Below are positions 25,482 through 34,093 of a DNA stretch of 64,000 bases, piece by piece. The DNA is from JAPOKJ01 sp043767985 (GTDB lineage: Bacteria > Pseudomonadota > Gammaproteobacteria > Burkholderiales > Burkholderiaceae_E): contig JAYVKZ010000324.1 of the NCBI GenBank assembly GCA_043767985.1, forward strand, positions 29,290-93,289, read 5' to 3'. The translations under genes and the position numbers were made by a program. Within the stretch, counting starts at the first letter, position 1. Every line of letters begins with the position of its first letter. Below the pieces are notes generated by a model. It ran no database searches. It worked only from the letters and a program-made list of their open reading frames with translations, and was not told the DNA's origin.

Positions 25482-27671
25482 CTACTTCAGTATTTGAAAG
25501 AGATTATTGCGATCATCCGTCCATGGCTCAAGAGACGGTTTCGGTTTTAAACGATCCGGGCGATGCAAGCCCTTGTCCTTATCGGGCTTCGCGGTCAAGG
25601 CGTCGGCTGCGGCTTGCTTATCTAACCATGCCATAAAGGCCGCGCTCTTGGTGACTAAGATCCAATCGGAGCGGTACAAATAGCTCTCATCGCCCGGGTC
25701 ATCCAACCAGCGCAGCGCTGAATAGCCGATGTCTGCCCCGAGTTGCGCCACCACGGGCTGCAAGTCGAGATAGCGATTACTGATATGAAAGGCGATCACG
25801 CCGTCTGGTTTCACATGCCTCGCATAGAGTTTGATCGCCTCACGGGTAATTAAATGGACCGGAATCGAGTCGCTTGAAAAAGCGTCAATGGCGAGCACGT
25901 CGAAGCCTTGATCGGGTTCGCGCTCTAGCACCAAGCGAGCATCGCCCAGGGCACTCGTAATCTTGGCGGCGCTGTCTTTCAAAAAGGTGAACTTGCGTTG
26001 CGCGAAATCCAACACCTGGGGATTGAGCTCATACACCCGGTACTCGTCGCCCTTACGCCCATAAGCGGCTAAAGTGCCCACACCCAATCCGATCAGGCCC
26101 ACCTTTTGAGGGTTTGCCACGCCCAATGTTTCCCGCGTACCGATGATGGCCCGCCCGATGCCGGACTGATCTCCGTAATAGGTGGTCACTAGGTTTTTAA
26201 ACTTCTCGGCGCGATACTGTTCCCCGTGGGTAATGACACCGTGCAAGAGGCGCCACTTAGCGTTCTCCTTGGTATCTTCGGCCGTCGCACGGATACGCAA
26301 GGTGCCGTAGAAATTGCGATCCATGGCAACCGTGTCTTGACGGACATGGTCCGCATGCTGATAGAAAAAGAAGCCGCACGCCACGACAGCCGCCAAGCCT
26401 ACGGACTTGACCCAGCCGTCCGAGAACCAGGCCACCAAGAAAGCAAAGACTAGAAGCGCAAGCGGAAACTCCCAGTAGTAACTAAACAGCAAAGGCGCGA
26501 CAACCCCGCATAGCAGGCCTCCGAGCGCACCTCCCAGTGACACCATTAAGTAAAAGCGCGTGAGGTGCTGCGGTACAGGCTTGCGTGCAACCAACTCGCC
26601 GTGACAAACCATGCACAAGACAAACAAGCCCCAGGCATAGAGCGGTACCGCTTGCTCGATATGCATGATGCCGCTCTCGAACAGACCACTCAAACCGTCG
26701 CTTAGCTCCCAGTCATCGTTCCAGCGATAGTTGAGCCCGGCCATCAACATCGCCACCATCAACGCAGATAAAGGCAAATACCACACCCTGAGATACCAAC
26801 CCTTACCGTCAAAGCAAAGAATGAAAGTAATCAAGTAAATCGCCAGTGGCAGGACCCAAAGAAAGGGAATGGAAGCGACGTTTTGGGTAATGTGAATGGT
26901 GACGGTCAGCAACATCACCGAGCCCAAAGCCGCCAGCACTAGCCACAACAGTTGTTCATTAAGTTTTAAAGGGCTCACGACACCCGTATCAGCAGGCCTT
27001 TCTAGACGGACGTTATCGCTATCAGACATTGTCAAAGAGGACACCTCCGGCGAGGCGCTCTGATCGGCCGAGTTTTTTGAGGACAACCAACCCGTCAAAA
27101 CCGCCAGGGCCACAAAACCACCATAGCCGAGACTCCACCCCCAGGATTGCAATTGAGCGCTCGCAAAAGGCTCGATCAGCGGTGGGTAAGCAATCAGCGC
27201 CGCCATGGAGGCCATATTGGACAGGGCATATAACCGATACACATTGATTTTCTTGCTATCGCTGGTCGACGCAGGGAAACGTTTTGCAAACCACGCCTGA
27301 ACCAAGGGTCCCGTCGTTGAAAGCATGAAATACGGCAAACCAATCGTGACAAACAAGAGCAACAGGATGCGACCGATTGGGTTGTCCGCATCCATGGGCT
27401 TGAAGCTCGGTGAGGCCGTGATGGGCAATAGGGCAAGACTCAAAACTAGTAATGTGGCATGTACCATCACCTGCTTTTTAAACGACAGGCGGCGAGTCAA
27501 AAAGTCCGAGTAAAAGTAGCCTGCCAATAAAATGCACTGAAAAAACACCATGCAGGTGGTCCAGACTGCAGCCGAGCCCCCAAACCAAGGCAAGATCTGC
27601 TTGGCGATAATGGGTTGCACGAGAAACAGCAGAAAAGCGGAGAGCGCAATGGTGGCGCCGTAATGAAGCAT
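25482..27671 (-). CDS. Membrane-fused spermidine synthase-like protein
   Basis: About 729 residues from ATG 27671, chosen because the following residues enter the first TM helix at once and AGGA lies just upstream; a start at 27806 would add an atypical basic leader. The N-terminal 480 residues hold about a dozen TM helices. The C-terminal 230 residues form a spermidine-synthase-like Rossmann domain: G-L-I-G-L-G-V-G-T-L-A-A-Y-G, then Y-E-L-N-P-Q-V and I-D-A-F-S-S-D-S-I-P-V-H. Such fusions are widespread but their substrate is unproven; a polyamine or another SAM-type reaction at the membrane is possible. Confidence 0.85.
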   Translation of the reverse strand: MLHYGATIALSAFLLFLVQPIIAKQILPWFGGSAAVWTTCMVFFQCILLAGYFYSDFLTRRLSFKKQVMVHATLLVLSLALLPITASPSFKPMDADNPIGRILLLLFVTIGLPYFMLSTTGPLVQAWFAKRFPASTSDSKKINVYRLYALSNMASMAALIAYPPLIEPFASAQLQSWGWSLGYGGFVALAVLTGWLSSKNSADQSASPEVSSLTMSDSDNVRLERPADTGVVSPLKLNEQLLWLVLAALGSVMLLTVTIHITQNVASIPFLWVLPLAIYLITFILCFDGKGWYLRVWYLPLSALMVAMLMAGLNYRWNDDWELSDGLSGLFESGIMHIEQAVPLYAWGLFVLCMVCHGELVARKPVPQHLTRFYLMVSLGGALGGLLCGVVAPLLFSYYWEFPLALLVFAFLVAWFSDGWVKSVGLAAVVACGFFFYQHADHVRQDTVAMDRNFYGTLRIRATAEDTKENAKWRLLHGVITHGEQYRAEKFKNLVTTYYGDQSGIGRAIIGTRETLGVANPQKVGLIGLGVGTLAAYGRKGDEYRVYELNPQVLDFAQRKFTFLKDSAAKITSALGDARLVLEREPDQGFDVLAIDAFSSDSIPVHLITREAIKLYARHVKPDGVIAFHISNRYLDLQPVVAQLGADIGYSALRWLDDPGDESYLYRSDWILVTKSAAFMAWLDKQAAADALTAKPDKDKGLHRPDRLKPKPSLEPWTDDRNNLFQILK

Positions 27672-27750
27672 CAGTGGTCCTGGCCGATTATTAAGGTCGT
27701 GGTGTAGCGCGTAAAGGGTAGTGACAAAGAGGTGTTTAAGAATGCGCCGC

Positions 27751-28530
27751 TTAGGCGTAAACCTGCAATTGTGCCAATTGTTTTTCGACAGCCTCCGTCC
27801 AACCACGATTTGCCGCTGGGCTGGCTGGGCTTGGATGAAGAATTTGAGCGACCTTGGGCAGGCGTTTGATCAGGCGCGGCGCGTCGGCGTGGGCAAGAGC
27901 ATGCTCAATACGCTTCATGGCGTAAGCGCCAATCCCAATCGCCCATTCCGGTTGCAACGCGGCCAAGGCTAGCCGAAGGTGTTGATCGCAGGCCGCTTGC
28001 AAGGCCTTCATCGCCGGGGCAGGCAGCTTATCTGGCGTAAAGTTTCTGCCCCCCGCCTCAAGAAACACTAAGGGGCAATAGTTGAGTACAAAGTGATCTT
28101 CAAAGAATCGCTCGGCCGTGCCAAAGCGCTGTGCAGCCCAACCCCATAAGCGGCGCCCACTGACTTCGGACCGTGTGCAGGCGAAGCCTTGAATCGGACG
28201 CTTCGGATGCTCCTGTTTGGGCTTTGCAACCGGCATCTCAATACCCATCCAGTCGCGAACAGCGGCCACCTCACCAAAAGGAACACCGATCTGCATCATG
28301 CCGTAGGGTCCGGGGTTCATACCGAGCAACACCACTCTACGCCGACCGCTCCCAAAGCGACGAATATAAACTTCATGCGGTGCCCAGGCATAATCGAGTG
28401 GATCGTAGACATGGGTCACGCTGAGTTCGGGGGCAGTAAAGAGACCGGAATCAGTCAATACCTTGAGCTGCTTGCTCAACGCACTTGCAGCGGCGAGCAG
28501 AGAGTTGTCGACACGGGCAGGTAGGGCCAT
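27751..28530 (-). CDS. SMUG1-type uracil-DNA glycosylase
   Basis: A 259-residue base-excision repair enzyme. The segment G-M-N-P-G-P-Y-G-M-M-Q-I-G-V-P-F-G-E-V (70-88) is nearly the animal SMUG1 active-site motif, followed by H-P-K-R-P-I-Q-G and S-E-V-S-G-R-R-L-W-G-W. The C-terminal H-P-S-P-A-S-P-A-A-N-R-G-W carries the second catalytic His motif. It removes uracil and oxidised pyrimidines such as hydroxymethyluracil from DNA. It stands alone; bacterial SMUG1 is known but patchy. Confidence 0.92.
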   Translation of the reverse strand: MALPARVDNSLLAAASALSKQLKVLTDSGLFTAPELSVTHVYDPLDYAWAPHEVYIRRFGSGRRRVVLLGMNPGPYGMMQIGVPFGEVAAVRDWMGIEMPVAKPKQEHPKRPIQGFACTRSEVSGRRLWGWAAQRFGTAERFFEDHFVLNYCPLVFLEAGGRNFTPDKLPAPAMKALQAACDQHLRLALAALQPEWAIGIGAYAMKRIEHALAHADAPRLIKRLPKVAQILHPSPASPAANRGWTEAVEKQLAQLQVYA

Positions 28531-28637
28531 AAAAACAGGTCATCTCAGTAAAGTCACAGAATCGATGCTCTTCGATCGGTTGGACGGTACAGCATTATGA
28601 CAAGCTGGCAAAAGTAGGGTGCCCGAGAGGTAAACAG

Positions 28638-29624
28638 CTACCTTGCAGAGCGATAGTGAAGGGACCCTTGGGTGTCCTCACGCAGGCCGCTCCACCATTG
28701 AAGGCCTCTTCGCGCCCAATTAGCGAACGTCGTTAACCAGATCAACGGCCTACGACCTAAGGAGCTAAAACGCGCCTCGCGAATGGCCGCGTTCACATGG
28801 GTCAGCTCGACCTGATTAGCGTCGCTGCTGTAAGCGGAAAGAATCGCTTTCTCGGCCAGAATGTTGACTCGCCGGGCGATACCGCCAGAGGCCTTGGCGA
28901 GTGCAAGGACGGATTGGCGCGTAAATAAGTCTGGGCGCCCGCCTGCTTTTTTGGATCGAAACGCTAAGTAGTGACTCACCTCTTCAAGCGAAAGTGGGCC
29001 CAGGTGAAAACGTTCGGTGATCCGCTCACGTAGCGGTCTTAATCGACTACCCGCGAGAGTCCGGTTCAGTTCGTCTTGACCGACCAGCATGATTCGCATC
29101 AGCTTAGAACGCTTGGTTTCCAGGTTGGACAACAGGCGTATTTCCTCGAGGGTTTCGGCCGACATAACATGGGCTTCGTCAATCAGTAAAAGCACCTTAA
29201 TGCCCTTACTATGAAGATCGATCAAGCGCCTTTGCAGATTCTTAATCACTTGGGCTGATCGCATTGATTCAAGGTTTCGCATCCTCAGCTCGCTGGCGAT
29301 CATCAGTAGCATTTCGTCGCGCATGACCGAAGGGTTGGCAACATAGACCACTTCAAGATGTCTTGGCTTACGGTCGATCAACATGCGGGACAGCATGGTC
29401 TTACCCGTGCCCACTTCGCCTGTCACCGTGATGACCCCTTCGGCGTGTAGGCAGGCGTACTCAAGCCCCTCGAGCATGGCACCACGATCTGCTCCGTCAA
29501 AAAAAGTGTCGGTATTGGGTGTGAGAGGGAAGGGCACTTCCCGAAAGTGAAAATGCTCCAGATAAACCGCCTCTCGACGGGCGACTTCCCGCCTGCCCAC
29601 GGCTTGCTTGCTGAGTCTACTCAT
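28638..29624 (-). CDS. mshM: MshM/ExeA-like AAA ATPase
   Basis: A 328-residue AAA ATPase. Sequence starts with the typical Y-L-E-H-F-H-F-R-E-V-P-F-P-L-T-P-N leader; Walker A is G-E-V-G-T-G-K-T (about 69-76) and Walker B L-L-L-I-D-E-A-H (about 146-153). ExeA/MshM proteins help assemble or anchor secretin complexes at the inner membrane, and a C-terminal W-rich stretch with weak hydrophobicity is seen here. It overlaps the ABC ATPase gene by 4 bases and is transcribed away from the secretin operon. Confidence 0.88.
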   Translation of the reverse strand: MSRLSKQAVGRREVARREAVYLEHFHFREVPFPLTPNTDTFFDGADRGAMLEGLEYACLHAEGVITVTGEVGTGKTMLSRMLIDRKPRHLEVVYVANPSVMRDEMLLMIASELRMRNLESMRSAQVIKNLQRRLIDLHSKGIKVLLLIDEAHVMSAETLEEIRLLSNLETKRSKLMRIMLVGQDELNRTLAGSRLRPLRERITERFHLGPLSLEEVSHYLAFRSKKAGGRPDLFTRQSVLALAKASGGIARRVNILAEKAILSAYSSDANQVELTHVNAAIREARFSSLGRRPLIWLTTFANWARRGLQWWSGLREDTQGSLHYRSAR

Positions 29625-30376
29625 GCGTGCTCCAAGGTCTCGATACTATGAATAAATGCTTCTTCGAGGCTTGCTCCAGAAAAGCGCTGACGTAGGGTGA
29701 CAGGCGTGCCGCAAAAGATCAGCGCCCCGTTGTGGATAAGCGCCATGCGGTCACAGAGCGCTTCGATATCCAGCATCGAATGGGACGTGAAGACGATGGT
29801 TCGGCCCTGAGCCTTGGCCTGCTTCAAAGCTGTGATAAAAAAACGCCTTGCCAGGGGATCCAGACCGCTCATCGGCTCATCCAATACGACTAACGGTGCC
29901 TGCAAGATCAGGCAGGCCATCAGCCCGATCTTCTGCGTCATACCTTTTGAAAAGAACTTAAGGGGGCGATGCATCGCCTGGGGATCAATTGCAAAATCCG
30001 CAAAGCCCTGGCGGCTTGCCGCTTCACTCCAAGTTTGGCCTCGAAGACCCGCCAGCCAAACCAGTGTTTCATGCCCCGTGAGGTATCCAGGAGGCACAAA
30101 GCGCTCAGGAAGAAAAGCTAGGGGCGTGCGGGCGCTGGCCAGCGTGCTAGCCACGCCAAAGATGTCGACGCAGCCACTCGTTACTTTCATAAAATCAAGT
30201 AGGCAGCGTAACAACGTGGTCTTACCCGCACCATTGACGCCAGCAATGGCCAGCGTTTCACCAGCCCGAACCTCGAGGCAGACGTCGTCAAGAATTGTCT
30301 TCTGGTCGATGCACTTGGTGACATGGCTAAATCGAATCGCCAGGGCGTCACGCGGAGTTGTAAATGAATTGTTCAT
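29621..30376 (-). CDS. ABC transporter ATP-binding protein
   Basis: A 251-residue ATPase: Walker A G-V-N-G-A-G-K-T (46-53), signature F-S-K-G-M-T-Q-K-I, Walker B L-V-V-L-D-E-P-M-S-G-L-D-P and the H-loop T-S-H-S. It belongs to the ABC-2 / drug- and polymer-export class. No permease is next to it; the only ABC-2 type permease in the region lies at 42232-43005, at the far end of the divergent pilus operon, and is the likely partner. First gene of the minus-strand pair with the MshM-like ATPase. Confidence 0.88.
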   Translation of the reverse strand: MNNSFTTPRDALAIRFSHVTKCIDQKTILDDVCLEVRAGETLAIAGVNGAGKTTLLRCLLDFMKVTSGCVDIFGVASTLASARTPLAFLPERFVPPGYLTGHETLVWLAGLRGQTWSEAASRQGFADFAIDPQAMHRPLKFFSKGMTQKIGLMACLILQAPLVVLDEPMSGLDPLARRFFITALKQAKAQGRTIVFTSHSMLDIEALCDRMALIHNGALIFCGTPVTLRQRFSGASLEEAFIHSIETLEHA

Positions 30377-30514
30377 GGAGCCCGATCATAGAGGGCTAGT
30401 GCAAGGTAGTAAGCAAGAAAAGCACCGAATTATCTGGCTTATTCGAGCCTTTAGATCTTACGGATCGTTCGACAATTGGGCCCAACGTTTGAAAACTGTT
30501 TGGAGCCACCCAGC

Positions 30515-32455
30515 GTGTATCACTTCCCAAGAACAAAGTTGCTAGTACAACCCCTGCTGCTGACGATGCTGGCAGGTTGCGTTGGAAAACCCATTTCGCC
30601 CTCCTCTCAACATCTTGGCCGTCAGGCTTTAGGGGATCGCTCCGCGCTCCTAAAGGAGCGATCACCCCAAGTTCAAGACGATATTCCCGCCCCGCTCAGC
30701 AGCGCGATTGAAACGCCGCGCCCTCGCCTCGGTCCGAAGCTCGAAACGTACTCGGTGGTGGTGAGTCAGGTCGAAATCTCAGAACTACTTTTTGCGATGG
30801 CGCGCGATGCCAAGCTGAACGTCGATGTGCATCCGCTGGTGCAGGGCAAGGTCACGATCAACGCGATCAACCAGACCTTACCGGCCATTCTGAATCGTCT
30901 CGCGAGGCAGGTGGATCTGCACTATGAATTTGATGGTAAGAATCTTGTGGTGATGCCCGATGTTGCATTTTCCCGGCACTACGCCATTGACTACGTCAAT
31001 ATGACCCGCGAGTCGCGCTCCAGCACCAGTATTGCGACTCAGATTGCTTCGACAGGTAGAGACGCCCTGAGTTCCAGCGGCGGCTCCGGTGGATCGCAGG
31101 CAAGCAATAACTCCACAACCCAGATCACCAATACGTCCAGTAACCGTTTCTGGGAGACCTTGGTGTCCAATTTGCGGGTCTTAATTCATGACAGCGCAAC
31201 GTCGAACCCAAGCGCTGCATCATCGAGCCAAACTCCCGGTCAAACTCCCGGTCAAACCTCTGGACAAGGCTCGAGTAGCCCGTCGGGTGGTGGCACACCG
31301 CCAAGCACTCCCAGCATCACAGGCCCCGGTAGTAGCGGCACCACGGGCTCGGCGTCAGCGGCGGCCTCGAACGTCAGTGCAAGTCCCGAAACTGGCTTCA
31401 TCACAGTGAAGGCGACCCATCGACAACACCTTAGGGTGCGCGATTATCTCGACAAGATTATGGGGTCTGCGCGTCGTCAAGTCATGATTGAGGCAACCAT
31501 TGCAGAAGTGCAATTGTCGGACCAATATCAGCAAGGCATTAATTGGTCGCGCATGAGTTTGGACGGTTCAGGCTTTGCCTTCCAAATGCAACCCCAGGGT
31601 ACAGGCCCCTTGGTCAGCGGGGCGGTGCCCGGCACAGGCCCAGGAGGGGTCACTTTCCCAGGGGTGCCAGGAGTGACGAACCTCCCCGGTGGAGCCAATC
31701 TCAGTCAGGGGCAAAGCACCAGTCTGGGGGTGTTTCGATATTTGAACAGTACGTCCTCGCTGGGTAATATCGGTGCTGCGGTGTCCTTGCTGCAATCGTT
31801 TGGCAAAGTGAAAGTGCTGTCCAGCCCCAAGATTAGCGTACTGAACAATCAGACGGCTGTATTGAAGGTGGTTGATAACAAAGTCTATTTCACAATCGGT
31901 GTGCAAATCACGCCAGGGACTGCGACCACCGCAGCACTGGTCACCTATACCTCCACACCCAACACCGTGCCGGTGGGCTTCGTCATGTCGGTGACGGCTC
32001 AGATTGAAGACGGTGGCAATGTCACGATTAATGTTCGGCCCACCATCTCTCGCATTATCGGCTATGTGACCGATCCCAATCCCGCACTAGCGCAAAGCAA
32101 TGTGACGAGTCGCATTCCAGAGATTCAAACCCGCGAGCTGGAATCCATCCTCAAGGTTAGCAGCGGTGACATCGCGGTCATGGGCGGGCTGATGCAGGAG
32201 TCTATCGACGAGCGTCAAGACAATATTCCAGGCGCATCGAGTCTCCCGTTCTTTGGGAACTTTTTCAAATATCGAAACGAAACTGCCGTGAAAAGCGAAC
32301 TCGTTATTTTTTTGCGACCGATTGTGGTCAAGGAAGCCAGTATCGAAGGGGACTATCGCGGTTTCCGTGACTCCCTTCCTGGCCCTGATTTTTTCGGTAA
32401 GCCGGAGGGAGCAAACCCACTACGAACTTGGACACAAAGCGAGGCAACACGATGA
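30515..32455 (+). CDS. mshL: MshL-like secretin (outer-membrane pore, lipoprotein)
   Basis: About 646 residues. I start at GTG 30515 (GGAG at 30502-30505) since this gives a clean lipoprotein signal with lipobox L-A-G-C; a TTG at 30476 would add an odd leader. Order: N-terminal secretin/TonB-like N0 domain (about 80-150), a Ser/Gly/Thr/Pro-rich spacer of about 100 residues containing a short T-P-G-Q repeat, then the N1 and secretin domains (V-M-I-E-A-T-I-A-E-V, and the C-terminal G-D-I-A-V-M-G-G-L-M-Q). It forms the ring through which the pilus exits. First gene of the plus-strand cluster; overlaps the next by 4 bases (ATGA). Confidence 0.92.
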   Translation: MYHFPRTKLLVQPLLLTMLAGCVGKPISPSSQHLGRQALGDRSALLKERSPQVQDDIPAPLSSAIETPRPRLGPKLETYSVVVSQVEISELLFAMARDAKLNVDVHPLVQGKVTINAINQTLPAILNRLARQVDLHYEFDGKNLVVMPDVAFSRHYAIDYVNMTRESRSSTSIATQIASTGRDALSSSGGSGGSQASNNSTTQITNTSSNRFWETLVSNLRVLIHDSATSNPSAASSSQTPGQTPGQTSGQGSSSPSGGGTPPSTPSITGPGSSGTTGSASAAASNVSASPETGFITVKATHRQHLRVRDYLDKIMGSARRQVMIEATIAEVQLSDQYQQGINWSRMSLDGSGFAFQMQPQGTGPLVSGAVPGTGPGGVTFPGVPGVTNLPGGANLSQGQSTSLGVFRYLNSTSSLGNIGAAVSLLQSFGKVKVLSSPKISVLNNQTAVLKVVDNKVYFTIGVQITPGTATTAALVTYTSTPNTVPVGFVMSVTAQIEDGGNVTINVRPTISRIIGYVTDPNPALAQSNVTSRIPEIQTRELESILKVSSGDIAVMGGLMQESIDERQDNIPGASSLPFFGNFFKYRNETAVKSELVIFLRPIVVKEASIEGDYRGFRDSLPGPDFFGKPEGANPLRTWTQSEATR

Positions 32456-34089
32456 GCCTATTGATCAAGGCCTTGAAGAAGGCAGAACAGAGACATCAAG
32501 AGGCTACCGCTCAGGCCATAGAAATGGTTGCGACAGATCCTAGCTTTCAGGCGGGTCCAGCGCCCCAGGCCAAGGTGTCTCAAGCCACGGCTTCGAAAGC
32601 AGAACTCTCTCTACAAGCGGACCCGCCCGCGCAGGAAGTAATCTCATCAAAGCTAGAGACGCCCGGGCTGGCGGAGCTCATCAGTATCGAAGAGAAGTAC
32701 ATCACACTGGCGCAAGCTCACGCTGAGCAGCCTGCGACGAATACCTCAGCACAAGAGAGCACTGCGAAGGCTATGACCCCGGCCTTGCCCGCTACTGAAC
32801 CCCTCGTAACCAAGCCGGTTCAGTTGAAGCACGATGAGGCGATCGCGAAAGCCACCGAAGCTCCCGCAGAGCGGGCGAGTTCCGTCAAAACCTCGCCGAC
32901 GCCCATGAATCGAGAACCAGGTCCACCGCCACGTCGTCCAATATCGGCCTGGCTGAAGCTAGGAAGTGCGACTGCGCTCGCAGTTGTCGCTTGCGCAGCC
33001 TATCTAGCCTGGCAAATGCGGGCACCGACCACAAGCTTGCAAGGCTCGGTTCCTCAAGGCTCATTGTCCTCGGCCACCTTGCCGGCTCCCCCTTCGGGAC
33101 AGTCTGTTGCCGCCAAGCCGGCAGCGGTTACCGAGAAAGAGACCAAGCCTGGCGTTGAACCTTTGCTTGCACCTCCAGTGAAGAGCAGACGCGTGTCGAA
33201 TCAAGCAGGCTCTGAACAAGCGCTGTCAAGCGCCGGCCAGTCGCACATTGACGCCTTAATTTCAAAAGTCGGTCCACATATTGAGACAACACGTTCTCGC
33301 GGAACCCCTCTCAACTCACCCAAAGCGGATACCGTCGACGGGCCCTCAAGTTCTGATGTCAAGACTAGCCCGACTAACCTGTCCCGAGCGCAGGCGACGA
33401 ACGCCCTCGCCCCGTTAGCCACTCCCAAGTCGAGCCCCCGCTTAATTCGCAACGAGGCAGCGGACCGGGTAAGTCTTTTGCTAGAACAAGCCTTCTCGGC
33501 CGTGGGTCGACAAGATCGGCGCACTGCTCGTCAGCTTTATGAGCAAGCGCTCGAGATCGAGCGCACTAATACTGATGCATTGGTCGCACTAGCGTCTTTG
33601 TCCGCGCGAGAGGGTGATAGCAACGCCGCCGAAAGGCTGTACGCTCGGGTCCTCGATCTTGACCCAAGCGATTCTGCCGCTCGCGCAGGGCTCGCGAGTT
33701 TGCGTGTGGCGGCCGATCCCACTGGGCAAGAGTCGCAACTGCGTCACCTTCTGGCTGGCAACTCGGTACAACCCTCTTTGCAGTTTGCGCTCGGCAATAG
33801 TTTGGCAGCGCAATCGCGTTGGAATGAGGCTCAACAGGCCTACTTTCTCGCTTCGAGCGGCGACGCTCTTCACCCTGATTACGCCTTCAACCTAGCCATT
33901 AGCCTGGAAAGGCTGCATCAAACCAATCTTGCACTGGTTCACTACCGACGGGCGCTCGAGCTCTCCAAGAATCGCCCAGGTCGATTCTCGGCAGATCAAG
34001 CGCAAAGCCGCATCCACACACTCGAATTGCGACTCTCTCCTCAGACGACGAGTAGTGGTACGCCAGACGCTATTCTCACTAAGGACTGA
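32452..34089 (+). CDS. mshN: MshN-like TPR protein
   Basis: A 545-residue inner-membrane protein. It starts M-S-L-L-I-K-A-L-K-K-A-E-Q, the typical N-terminus of MshN-type and related secretion-system proteins, then a long Ala/Pro-rich cytoplasmic region, one TM helix around residues 173-195, a Pro/Ser-rich periplasmic linker and C-terminal TPR repeats (about 350-530; A-R-Q-L-Y-E-Q-A-L-E, A-E-R-L-Y-A-R-V-L-D-L-D-P). It probably scaffolds the inner-membrane complex. Overlaps the secretin gene by 4 bases. Confidence 0.88.
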   Translation: MSLLIKALKKAEQRHQEATAQAIEMVATDPSFQAGPAPQAKVSQATASKAELSLQADPPAQEVISSKLETPGLAELISIEEKYITLAQAHAEQPATNTSAQESTAKAMTPALPATEPLVTKPVQLKHDEAIAKATEAPAERASSVKTSPTPMNREPGPPPRRPISAWLKLGSATALAVVACAAYLAWQMRAPTTSLQGSVPQGSLSSATLPAPPSGQSVAAKPAAVTEKETKPGVEPLLAPPVKSRRVSNQAGSEQALSSAGQSHIDALISKVGPHIETTRSRGTPLNSPKADTVDGPSSSDVKTSPTNLSRAQATNALAPLATPKSSPRLIRNEAADRVSLLLEQAFSAVGRQDRRTARQLYEQALEIERTNTDALVALASLSAREGDSNAAERLYARVLDLDPSDSAARAGLASLRVAADPTGQESQLRHLLAGNSVQPSLQFALGNSLAAQSRWNEAQQAYFLASSGDALHPDYAFNLAISLERLHQTNLALVHYRRALELSKNRPGRFSADQAQSRIHTLELRLSPQTTSSGTPDAILTKD

Positions 34090-34093
34090 ATCG

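Noticed and set aside
30476..30514. TTG 30476 as start of the secretin
   Set aside because: It would place 13 unlikely residues before the lipoprotein signal; GTG 30515 has GGAG at the right distance.
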